Positions 1 through 10,600 of a stretch of 18,763 bases of DNA are shown piece by piece (position 1 is the first letter of the stretch; every line of letters starts with the position of its first letter). Both the position numbers and the translations under genes were made by a program. The stretch is from Anaeromyxobacter sp. (GTDB taxonomy: Bacteria; Myxococcota; Myxococcia; Myxococcales; Anaeromyxobacteraceae): NCBI GenBank assembly GCA_020028115.1, contig JAHWYA010000014.1:1-18763 (forward strand), in the 5' to 3' direction. The notes beneath the pieces were generated by a model that ran no database searches, was not told the DNA's origin, and saw nothing but the letters and a program-made list of their open reading frames with translations.

Positions 1-59
1 AGGCCCGCGAGCAGGGCCGACGCGACCTTGCGGACGCGATGAGCGCCGCGGACGGTCAT
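1..59 (-). CDS. N-terminus of an exported protein, cut by the window edge
   Basis: Only 19 codons are visible. The ATG at 59-57 overlaps the TGA stop of the upstream gene in an ATGA arrangement, which implies translational coupling. The visible start is basic (MTVRGAHRVRKV) followed by the small hydrophobic stretch ASALLAG, which is the n-region and beginning of the h-region of a signal peptide or signal anchor. Nothing can be said about function. It is the last visible member of the unit that begins with the giant cytochrome, so another periplasmic or cytochrome-related protein is likely, but this is inference. Confidence 0.55.
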   Translation of the reverse strand, partial: MTVRGAHRVRKVASALLAG

Positions 60-577
60 CTCGCTGCCTCGCCGCGGCTCCCGTCGAGGAGGTCCCAGCC
101 GACCACCGTCCACTCGCGGCGCGAGTGCAGTAAGTGGTACCTCGCCTCGACGACCTCCGCTCGGGTCCGGAGCTCGGTCCCCTTCGCGTCCCTGACGCGG
201 ACGACCCAGTACTCCGTCGAATCGAGCGTCAGCACGGTCCTGCCCGCCCACGTCGGGTTCCGAAGCTCGCTCCGGACGAGGCGGGGCTCCTCGATCTCGC
301 CCCGGTGCAGCGCGAACGATGCCGCTGCCACGAGCTCGTTCACGACGAGCGGCGAGGCGGGGATCGCGTCGGCGAACCGGTCGTCCCCTCCGGAGCCGTG
401 GAGGTGCGCGGAGAGCTGCAGGAAGACCTCCACCGCCCGGGCCGCCTCCGAGCGGGCGGGCTCCCCCACGGCCTCACCCCGAACACCATGCGCTCGGGCG
501 ACCCTGGCCGCTTCGAGGCCGAGCAGCGCGAGGCCCGTCGCGATCACGGCGGCCGGGAGGACGAGGGCGTTACGCAT
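56..577 (-). CDS. Small exported or membrane-anchored protein of unknown function
   Basis: This gene encodes 173 residues. The first ~20 (MRNALVLPAAVIATGLALLG) form a signal peptide or a single N-terminal anchor. The rest is soluble, alpha/beta in character, and ends in a Trp- and Tyr-rich segment (ARYHLLHSRREWTVVGWDLLDG). No heme motif, lipobox or recognised catalytic motif is present. The Shine-Dalgarno region is weak, with GGGGA about four bases before the ATG. It lies 60 bases after the ResB-like gene and its stop overlaps the start of the next gene (ATGA), so it sits in the cytochrome-associated cluster. An accessory periplasmic protein of that system is possible. I do not recognise the family. 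Confidence 0.7.
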   Translation of the reverse strand: MRNALVLPAAVIATGLALLGLEAARVARAHGVRGEAVGEPARSEAARAVEVFLQLSAHLHGSGGDDRFADAIPASPLVVNELVAAASFALHRGEIEEPRLVRSELRNPTWAGRTVLTLDSTEYWVVRVRDAKGTELRTRAEVVEARYHLLHSRREWTVVGWDLLDGSRGEAAR

Positions 578-617
578 CGAGTCCCCATCGTACGCGAACG
601 CCCCCCCGCCGAAAACG

Positions 618-633
618 GCCCGGGCTCCCGGGC
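618..633 (-). terminator. Possible intrinsic terminator after the ResB-like gene
   Basis: Two perfect 7-base arms (GCCCGGG and CCCGGGC) lie five bases past the stop of the ResB-like gene on the minus strand, and are followed by CGTTTTCGG (down to about 609). The two-base gap means the real fold would be six pairs around a four-base loop. The T-run is short (four), so it may act as an attenuator or partial terminator rather than a full stop to the downstream genes. Confidence 0.35.
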
Positions 634-637
634 GCGA

Positions 638-1615
638 TCACCGGCCGCGCCAGGCCGCGATCGCCCATGCCACCGCCGCGGCGAGCGCCAGGACCGCTCC
701 GGCGAGCGTCGTCCTCCGATGGCTCCTCCGAGAGACGTCGATCTCCGACCACATCTTCAGCCCGGCGAACCCGACCTGCCAACCCTCGCGCATCGTCGCG
801 CCGTGGCCCGGCAGCAGCGCTCCCTCGCCGAGGACCTCCTCCCCTCGGCGAACGCGGACGGTCAGCTTCGGATGGCCCCTCATGGCCTCGTCCAGGCCGG
901 AGACGTCGATGGCGGCCTCGACGGCTACGCCGTGGTCCTCGAGGGGAAGCTCCGTCTCGAACGCCACGCCGGTCGGGCCGACCCGCCGCGACTCGAAGTG
1001 CACCGTCGTGTCGAGGACCGTCGCTCCGTCGTGCTTGACGACGAGCCGCGGCGCGAACCCGAACGCGCCCTGGAACAGGACGAGCGGCCCGACGGCAGCG
1101 CCGTGATCCGGCGTCACGCGGGCCTCCACGCGCCCGCCCGCCGTCCACAGGGCGACCGAGCTCTCCGGCACGAAGCCGTCGCCAGCGGGCCGGAGCGAGA
1201 CGTTCGCGAGCCGCAGCGTGCCCCGGAGCTCCGCGAGCCGCGCGAGCGGCCCCGCGGAAAGGCCCCGCAGCCCCTGTCCGGACGCAAGCGCGACGTCCTC
1301 GCCCTCGGTGAGCAGGACGAAGCCCTGGTAGCCGAGCGCCCAGTTCGCGAGGCCGGTCCCGCTGGCGAGGGCGAGCCCGGCATAGAGGGCCGCCTCCGCG
1401 ACCCGCGACCGCCAGCGGCCCTTTGACGACGCGAGCGTCGCGAGCGTCGCGACGAACGCGGCGATCGCCGCCGCCGCGACGGCGCCCCCGAGCGCGGCGA
1501 GAGCGGACGGCGAGAGCGCGACGCGCCCCGCGCGGAAGAGGGCGAGCGCGGCCGCGAACGCGACCGCGCTCCCGACCAGCGCCCATCGCGTCACAGCGAC
1601 GAACATCCGCCGCAT
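638..1615 (-). CDS. ResB-like cytochrome c biogenesis membrane protein
   Basis: The predicted protein has 325 residues. I start it at the ATG at 1615 because this lies just after the stop of the cytochrome gene (1642), with GGAGGAGG upstream; the longer open frame runs back into that gene. Helices lie near residues 6-27, 36-62 and 70-94. A ~200-residue extracytoplasmic beta-rich domain follows, beginning with GYQGFVLLTEGE, and a last helix lies near 301-321 before a basic tail. Three N-terminal helices, a periplasmic domain and one C-terminal helix is the layout of the ResB/Ccs1 component of System II heme c attachment, which keeps apocytochrome thiols reduced and helps deliver heme. It is shorter than typical ResB proteins, and no separate CcsA/ResC partner is visible. 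Its position directly after a 62-heme cytochrome supports a maturation role. Family assignment rests on topology and weak motif likeness. Confidence 0.55.
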   Translation of the reverse strand: MRRMFVAVTRWALVGSAVAFAAALALFRAGRVALSPSALAALGGAVAAAAIAAFVATLATLASSKGRWRSRVAEAALYAGLALASGTGLANWALGYQGFVLLTEGEDVALASGQGLRGLSAGPLARLAELRGTLRLANVSLRPAGDGFVPESSVALWTAGGRVEARVTPDHGAAVGPLVLFQGAFGFAPRLVVKHDGATVLDTTVHFESRRVGPTGVAFETELPLEDHGVAVEAAIDVSGLDEAMRGHPKLTVRVRRGEEVLGEGALLPGHGATMREGWQVGFAGLKMWSEIDVSRRSHRRTTLAGAVLALAAAVAWAIAAWRGR

Positions 1616-1641
1616 CCGGAGCTCGCGCGGGCCTCCTCCGC

Positions 1642-4600
1642 CTAGTAGTTGAGCGCGCGGGCCCGACTGGACCCCGCCCCCATCGACTTGCCGGTGCTGT
1701 GCTGCGTGCAGCTGCCCCACGTGTCGGTCGTGCCGCTGAGCGTGTAGCAGCTGAACGAGCTCGTCTGCCAGTTCTCCGGGTTCGCCTCGCCCGGCGAGTA
1801 GAAGCGCAGCGAGCTTCCGTTCATGAACCGGTAGGCGTTGCGCGTGCCGCCGACGCCGTTCCCGAACACCTGGCTCGTGCCGTGGATCCAGCCGAACCCG
1901 TTGGTGTCGGTCGACACGCTCCCGTTACCCTGCGCGCCGCCGTGGCAGTTCAAGCAGGCGAGGCCGAACACCGTGCCTCCCTTGCCGCCCGGGTTCTTGC
2001 GCGACCCGCTGACGTTCGCGTTGTAGGTCAGCCCGGAGCCGTCCTGGAAGTCGCTGCCGTTCGTCGGGCCGTGGCTGCCGGACGTGCTGTACGAGCCGGC
2101 GACGTGGCACCTCGCGCAGACGTAGTTGCCGCTCGGGTACGACCCCAGCGCCGCGCCACCGCTCGAATCCTTCAGGAGGTACTCGGCCGCGGTCGAGCCG
2201 TGCGCGCTTCCGGCCGTCCCGTTCGCGCCGTCCACGGTGTGGCAGTCCGCGCAGCCCATCACGGACGTGTCGTTCCAGAGCGGACCGTTCGCGTCCGAGA
2301 CGCCCTTCTGCACGAAGTAGCCGCCGTCGTAGATGGTCGCGCCGTACGAGATCGCCCCCGTGTACTTCGTGTACCGCGAGGTCGACTGGCCGCGGATCGC
2401 GTGCCGCGAGAACGCACCCTGCGCCGGCGGGGCCCCGGAGACCTTCGACTTGATGTCCACCACCCGGCCGCCCGTCGCGGGCGGAACGGTCGTCGAGCCG
2501 GCGGCCGTGTTGGAGCGATTGAACGTGTCGTAGTTGTTCTTGATGTTGTCCGCCCCGTCCCAGAACGGGTCCGTTGAGGCCCGGTTGGTCTCCGTCGACA
2601 CACGGAAGCTCGAGATCTGCAGCGCGCCGTCGGCGTCGTGGCAGTTCAGGCAGAACCTATCCAGGCCGGCCTTCGTGGGCAGCGTGACCCCGCCCGGTTC
2701 CTCGACGCCCGAAGTCCACTCGCGCCAGGCCTGGTTGCCGCTGTACCAGTTTGCGGCCGCCCCAGCGGAGGTCGCCACGAAGTTGCTGTCGTACACGAAC
2801 GCGGCCGTCGCCGAGGAGGCGTCCACCGCCGGGGCGGCGACGTCCACGTCACGAAGGTCGATCTTGCCGTTGCCGTGGTACGACGGGTTGGTGCAGGTCG
2901 TCGGGAACGTGCCCGTCGCGCAGTCGGCCGACGGCCCGGTGACGATCTGGCCTTCCGCGTGACAGACGACGCAGTCGCGGTTCGTGCCCCAGCCCGCGGC
3001 CTCGGTCGTGCCCGTGGTGCTGAACGCGCCGACGTTCGTACGGACGTGGTGCGACTTGCCCGTGAAATCACCGCTCAGGGCGCGCGTGCCCCCCTGGCCG
3101 CCGCTGTGGCAGCCGAAGCAGTTGGGGCCGCCACCCTTGCCCGCGAAGTCGTCCTTGTGGGCGTGGCACTTGATGCAGTACGTCGGGTCGGTCTCGGTCG
3201 CGTTGTGGGTGCTCGGTGACACGGCGTTGTCCGAGCCGTTCCACCGCCAGTACTTGGTCGAGCCGACCGTCGCGTCGGTGCCCTTCGCCGGGTCGTGGCA
3301 CGCCTGGCACAGGCCGATGCGCGTCGCGGTGGTCGCCTCGACGAGCTTGCCGACCGCGGGCGGGCTGCCGGCGCGGCTGTTCCAGGTGACGTTCTTCAGC
3401 GTCGGGTTGATGCCGTACGTGCCGTCGGTGATCTGGAACACCTGCGAGCGGATCATCAGGATGTTCTGGCCCGCGGCCGTCGTGTTGCTCGGCCGGTCGC
3501 CGTGCGGATCGTGGCAGTCCCAGCAGAACTTGCCGCCCTCGGTGCCCTGGTGCTTCGTGCCCATGTGGTTCTGGGCGACCCACTGCGTCGCCTTCTTCGG
3601 CGTCGCCTGGTCCGCGGGCATCACGCCAGGAGACGAGCTCGAGCCGTGGCAGTTGAGGCAGACGTCGTTGCCGAAGTTCGTGCTCGTCGCGTTGAACGCC
3701 GCGGTCACGCCGGACGCGTCGGCCGCGCCGCGCAGCAGGTAGGGGTTCGTGTCACCGCGCGCGCCGGAGACGTGCGCCAGCGCATCGTCGTGGCAGAACT
3801 TGCACTCGGACTTCAGCGGCGTGGGGGTCGACGGGAAGTTCGCGGGGGGGTTCGTCGATCCGTCGTAGTTCCCGCTCTTCTTGCCGTGGCCGGAGTAGCC
3901 CCACTCCGTCGAGCTGATGAGGGACGGGTTCAGGTCCTTCCAGAACGTCCCGCTGAACGCGCCGGTGTCGTTGCCCGTCGTGAGGTGGCACCCGCCGCAG
4001 TTGCCGGTCTCGAACTTCGCGCTGTGGGTGTGGCACCGCAGGCAGAACTGGGCGTTCGTCTCGGTCGAGTCGTGAAGGCTCGTGTAGGCCGCCGCGCCCG
4101 TCGAGCCGTCCGGGTCGTCCGTCCCGTTCGAGCGCCAGTAGCGCGTCGACTGCGTCCCCGCCTTCGACGGATCGTGGCAGGCCTGGCACAGGCCCACCCG
4201 CGTCGCGTTCGTCGCCTCGACGAGCTTGCCCACCGCCGGCGGGCTCGCCGCGATCTGGTTGAACGTGACGTTCACGAGCGTCGGGTTGATGCCGTACGTC
4301 CCGTCCGTCGCCTTGAACACCTGCGACCGGATCATGAGGATGTTGCCGCTGCCCGAGATGCGCTCGCCGTGGGCGTCGTGGCAGTCCCAGCAGAACTGGC
4401 CGCCCTCCCCCGCCGCGTGCTTCGAGCCGTAGTGCGTGTCGACGACGAAGGTGGTGGCCTTCTTGTTGGTCTGGCCGCTCGGCGTCACGCCCGGCGACGA
4501 AGACGAGCTGTGGCAGTTGAGGCACACCGCGTTCGGCGCGGCCGTGCTCCACGCCGCAGTCGTCCCGCCCGTCGAGACGCCGCGCAGCCGGTACGGATTA

Positions 4601-7600
4601 CCCGCCGCGCCCGGGTTGTGGCCGGTCGTCTCGTCGTGACAGTAGCGGCACTCCGACTCGCCCGGGTTCGGCGCCGTCGAGAAGTTCGCCGGCTGGTTGC
4701 CCGTCACGTCGTACGTCACGCCGGTCTTGCCGTGGCCCGACCAGGTCCACTCGGCGAGGTTGAACTCCGCGCGGTTGGCGTTGCTCCAGAACGTGCCGGT
4801 CCGGTCGTCGTTGTCCGCCGACTGGCCGTGGCAGCCGAGGCAGGTGCCGTTCCCCGCGAAGTTGTCGTTGTGCGGGTGGCAGTCGATGCAGTACTGCGTC
4901 GTGTTGTGGTGCGCCCCGGTGGTCACGCCGGACGCGTACGCTCCGGTGCCGCCGTTCCCGTCCGGATCGTCCCGGCCGTCCTTCTCCCAGTACTTGGTCC
5001 ACGCCGTCGCCGGGCTCGGCGCAGCGGTCGTGTCGTGGCACGCCTGGCACAGGCCCTTGTGCGTCGTGCCCGCGGCAGTGGTCGTCTCGGCGGCGCGGCC
5101 CACCGGCGACGGCGCGTTCTGCGGCGCGGTCGTCGTGTAGAACTCCACGTCCACTGTCGCCCCGGCCGTCCCGAGGTACCCGTGGACGCCGTCGCCCTTC
5201 ACGATCACGCTCTTGCGGATCATGAAGACGTTGTAGCCGGACGAGTTGGTGTTCGACGGCCGGTCACCGTGCGGATCGTGGCAATCCCAGCAGAAGTTGC
5301 CGCCCTGGGTGAGCAGCGTGTGCTTCGCGCCGCCGTGCGCCATGTCCGGCTTCAGCGTGCCGTTCTTCAGCGAGGCGCCCGTGGGGAACACCCCGAACGA
5401 GCCGGTGGCGTGGCAGTTCAGGCAGGCGTAGTTCGCCATCGTCCCCGACGTGTACGGGTCGAACGTCGCGCCGCCCGACCTCGAGCGGCCGCGCAGGCGG
5501 AACGGGTTGCCCGCGAGCTCGTGCTCGATCGCGTCGTCATGGCAGAAGAGGCACTCCGTCTTCCCGGGCGTCGGGCTCGTCGGGAACGCCGCCGCCGGGT
5601 TGTCCGACTCGTACTTGCCGGACGCCTTGCCGTGGCCGGAGTAGGTCCACTCGCGCGTGCTGACGATCGCGACGAGGTCGTCCGACCAGAACGTCGTGCC
5701 GATGTACTCGACGTCCGCGCTCCCGCCGTGGCAGTCGAGGCAACTGACCGTGCCGCCCCACCGCGGCGTCGCGGTGCCGTGGCAGCTCACGTTCATGCAG
5801 GTCTTCGAGACCGGGTTGTAGTTCGTCGTCGCGCCGTTCGTGTCGAACGACGGGTTGATGACGACGTCGCGGACGCCGTTCGTGTGGCTCGTCGCGAACA
5901 GCGCGTCGGCCGTGGCGTTCGTGATGCTGTAGTGGCAGTTGACGCAGGCCCCCACGCTCGTCTTCACGTGCTCCTGATGGTCGTTCGCCGTCGCGCTGCC
6001 GGCCGCGCCGCTCGTGTAGTTCGGCTCACCGAACTGCGAGGCGAACCCGTACACCGCGCCGTCGCCCGCGACGAACGCGCCGTGGCAGTTCTTGCACATG
6101 TTCGCCGGCCAGACCGACGTCCAGCCCACCGGCTCGTAGTGCGCCGTCGCGTTCGGATCCTGGCCCGACGAGTGGCAGTACACCGAGGCGCAGAACGGGT
6201 TGCCCGCCGCCGGGCTCGTGCTCGTCCGCGTCCCGCGCGCCGAGATCGCCACCTGCTTCGTGCGGTCCACGTGCTGCGCGGTGCTCACGAACACCCCGTC
6301 CGTGCCCGCCTGGACCGTCGTGTTGTGGCAGTCGCCGCACCGGTAGTTCGTCCCGATCTTCGCCGAGTTCGCGACGTGCGTCAGGTGCGTGATCGAGCCG
6401 TTCTTCTGGCCCGACAGGTTCGAGCCCACCACGACCGGGTCCGCCGCCGTGAAGCCGTGGCAGCTGTAGCAGGTCTTCGTCGCCGTCCACGCGATCGACG
6501 TGTTCGCCGGCGGAGACGCCGCGTTCGTGCCGTTCGAGTGGCAGTACGTGTTCGCGCAGGTGTAGCTCGGTCCCTGGGCGTAGCTCGTCGACCCGGGGTT
6601 CATCGCCGTGTCGAACACCACCGTGTGCACGCCGGAGACGTGGTTCGCCCGTCCCGCCGCCGTGATCGAAAGGCCCGTGCCGTCCGACTGCCCCGTCGCC
6701 GTCGCGTTGTGGCACTGCGAGCAGTTGTAGAAGTACCCGCCGTTCGCGACCGCCGCCGTGATGTGCAGCCAGTGCCCGTGCGACAGCTTCGTCGACGCGG
6801 GGTTCAGCGGGTTGTCCGCCGTGACCTGGTGGCAGCTCGTGCACGTCATGTTCGCCGAGCTCGTCCAGTTCGGCTGCGGCGTCGTCGTCTGCGTGCCGCC
6901 CACCGGCGCCGCGTTCGAGTGGCAGTAGTTCGTGCACGTCGGGCTTGCCTGCCACCCCGCCGTGATCTGGCCCGCCGCCGGAGCGACCGTGATCGCCGTC
7001 GAAGACGCGAGCGTCGTCCACGCCATGTCCACCGCGCCGTCAGCGTGATCGGTGTTCCCGTTCGCGCGGTTCGGGTGGCAGCTCACGCACCCGAGCGGCT
7101 GGATCGCGTTCAGGCTTCCGTTCGGACGCACGTGCGCGTCATGGGCACCGACCGCGACCGACGCCGCGTACCAGGCGCCCCACGTGTCCACGCCCACGCC
7201 GTTGTAGCCCGGCGCCGCGGCAGGATCCGTGTTGTTAGCCGCCGCTCCACCGACGCCCGCGAGCTGGCCGTGGCACGCGCGGCAGCCGTTCTGCGGCTTG
7301 TCGATTCCGACCCGCGTGTTCCCGGTCAGGTGCGTCGCCTTCGCCGCCGCGCCCATCGTCGGGCCCGTGTAGCCCGTCCCGTGGCAGTTCGCGCAGTTCG
7401 TGTTCGACGGGTGGTTCGCGTTCGCCGACGGCGTCACCGGCGGCGGGTTCCCGTGGCACCAGTTACAGCTCGCCGTCGTCCCGCCCGTCCAGCTCGGGGT
7501 CCGGTTCGTCCCGCCGATGTCCGCCGCCACCGCGCCCGGTGCGTGGCAGTACGTGTTCGCGCAGGTCGTCCCGTTCCAGGTGATCGTCCGCGACGTCGAG

Positions 7601-10600
7601 GTCGCGAGCTGGCTCCACCCGAGATCGCGCGTGCCGTTGTGCGACGCGCCATTGTGGCAGTCGTTGCACGCGAGCGGATCCTGCCGCAGCGCGTTGTCGT
7701 TCACGTGCTTCTCGTGCTCGCCGACCGCGCGAGCGCTCTCCAGCGTCTCGCCGTTCACGCCGTCCGGCGGCGCGGCCTGCTGGTTCGCGTCGGCGCCCGA
7801 GATCGACGGGCGCGTCGACTTGCCGTGGCAGTCCGTGCACCCGAGCGTGTCGCCCCAGCGCGGCGTCTTGATGCCGTGGCAGCTCACGCTCATGCAGGTC
7901 TTCGAGACCGGGTTGTAGTTCGTCGTGGCGCCGTTCGTGTCGAACGACGGCGCGATCAGCACGTCGCGGTAGCCGTTCGTGTGGCTCGTCGCGAACAGCG
8001 CGTCCGCCGTCGCGTTCACGATGGAGTAGTGGCAGTTCTGGCAGCTCGCCGGGTTCGTCCCGAACGACGTGTGCTTCCCGTGGGTGTTCGCGTCGGCGCC
8101 GCCCGCGGGCCCGAGCTGCGGGTAGTCCGGCGCGCCGGTGACGTTTCCGGTGCCGTGGCACCCGTTGCAGCCCAGCGCGGGGCCGCCGGTCCAGGTCGCC
8201 GCCACGTAGGCCGGCGTCGCCTGGCCCGACGAGTGGCAGTAGACCGCGGTGCAGCTCCCGCCGACCGGATCCGTGCTCGCCTTGGGGCCGCGGTTCGCGA
8301 TCGAGACCTGCCGCGCGCGATCGACGTGGTTCGACGCCGTCGTGATCGGACCGTTCGTGCCCGCGTCCACCGTCGCCTTGTGGCAGTCACCGCAGAAGTA
8401 GTTCGCCCCGAGGGTGGTCGCGTTCGCGACGTGCGCCTGGTGGCGCGCGGTCCCGTTGCCGGCGCCGACGCCGATGACCACCGGCGCGCCCTGGGCGCCG
8501 CCGTGGCAGGACGTGCAGGTCGCCGAGCCGCTGCCCGCGTTCCACGCGAGCGCCGCGCCGACGGGCGCGCCGAACGGCGAGCTCGGGGACGTGCCGTTCG
8601 AGTGGCAGTAGGTGGCCGAGCAGGTGTGATCCGCCTCGTACTGGCTCGCGCCGGAGAAGAACGCCGACCAGGTGAGGTCGGTCACGGTGAACCGGACGTC
8701 GTTCTGCGAGTCCACGTGCAGCCCGCCGCCGGAGACGATCGACGAGCCGTTGTCGGTCGTGCCCGCGTGGCACGCCTGGCAGCCGACGCCCTGCGTGGCG
8801 ACGTGCAGCGGGTGCGCGTGCGTCGAGAGCGCCGCCGTCTCGTGGCACGTCGTGCAGGTCATCTGGACCGTGCTCGTCCAGGTCGCGGGCTTCGGCGTCG
8901 CGGCGAGCCCGAGCGGCTTGCCGGTGGAGTGGCAGTAGTTGGTGCACCCCGGCGACGACTCGAAGGCGGCGTTGAACGCGGGGGGCTGGGTGGCGACCCC
9001 GTTCGAGCTCGGGACCGCCCCGTACCCGAAGGCGATCGTGCCGTCCGCGTGATCGCGGTTGCCGCTCGCAGGCTTCCCGCCGTGGCAGACGGCGCAGTCC
9101 TGCGGGGCGATGTACCGGCCCTTGCCGTGCGCGTCGTGCGCGCCGACGCGGACGACGGTCCGCTCCGTCCTGCCGCGCGTGTCGCTGCCGACGCCGCCGA
9201 GCCCGTCCTCGTACCCGGGCATCGCCAGGAACGACGTGTTGTCCGCGACGGGGCCGCCGATGCCGGAGAGGAGGCCGTGGCAGGCGGTGCAGCCGTTCTC
9301 CGGCTTCTGCACGGTGCCGTCGATGTGCGTCGGCTTCGCGAGGGCGCCGACGCTCGTCTCGGCGTAGTCGCCGCCGTGACAGCTCGAGCACGAGGTGTTC
9401 TGGGGATGGACGTTCGCGACGCCGCCGCCGAGGGGGGGCGGGCTCGCGTGGCAGCTCCCGCACGGCGCGGACGCGTCCGTCCAGCGCGGCGGGGTGGTCT
9501 TCGCCGTGCCGCCGCCGCCGGCGAGGCCGGCGCCGTGGCACCAGTTCGTGCAGCTCGGGGTGGCCGTCCAGGCGCCGTCGAGGGCGCCGGCGGGCGGCGT
9601 CACCGCGACCGACCCGGTCGTCGCGAGGAGGCTCCACGACACCTCGGTGTCGCCCTGGTGCGTGTTGGGCGACGGGTGGCAGGCGACGCAGTGGAGCGGC
9701 GCCTGGCGCCAGGAGGCCAGGTTCACGTGCGCGAGGTGCGCGCCGCCGCCCGCGACGAACACGGTCGCGCCGGTCGCGACCTGCGGCGGGGCCGCGGCCT
9801 GCTGCGCGTCGGCGCCAGGGGCGGACCCGCGGCCCGCGTCGCCGTGGCAGCCGAAGCAGCTCGCGGCGAGGCCGTCCCCGTGCTTGTGGCAGGTGACGCA
9901 GGCGCCGGTCGGGTTGTGGCCGCCGGACGCGACGGTGCTGGCGGGGAACGCCGGATCCGGGACGTCGACTCCGCTGCCCCGGTAGAACTTGGTGCGCGTG
10001 TGGCAGACCTGGCACGGGCCGTCGAGCCCGGCGCTCGCGTAGGAGCCCGCCGCGAACCCGGTCTTCCCGTAGAAGGTCACCGTCTTCGGGCCCTGCTGCG
10101 CCGTGATCTGCGGCGGGGTGATCTGCTCGGCGACGAGCGCGACGTTCCGCGTGCGGTGCGGGGTGTGGCAGTCGCGGCAGGTGGTCGACCAGGAGCCCCG
10201 GGCGCTCTCGGTCGACTCGCTCGTGTGGCCCTTGTGCGCGTGGCAGTCGGAGCAGAGCTGGCTCGAGTTGTCGCGGACGAGGAGGTTGCCGTCGCCGGTC
10301 TTCGAGGCCTTCGCGACGATCGGGACGCCGTTCGAGACGACGTTCGAGGCCACCGCGTTCGAGGCGCGCGCGCGCAGCGTGTAGGTGCCCGGCGCGGGGG
10401 TGAGCCGCACCTCGAACATGCGGCCGGTGACGACGCCGAGCGTCGTGGTGTCGTAGGCGGTGGTGCTCGTGAGGCCGGCCGTGTCCCAGGTCCCGCCGTC
10501 GTTCGTGCTGTAGGCGACCCCGGAGACGGCGTCGACGCCGCCTGCGTTCGCCACGCGGATCTGCACGCGGAACTCGCCGCTGACGACGCTCCCCCTCAGC

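Noticed and set aside
1900..10260. Regularly recurring GTGGCAG-type words resembling a CRISPR or short repeat array
   Set aside because: These are reverse complements of the Cys-His codons in the heme motifs. Spacing follows the protein modules and is irregular, and there is no constant repeat with unique spacers.
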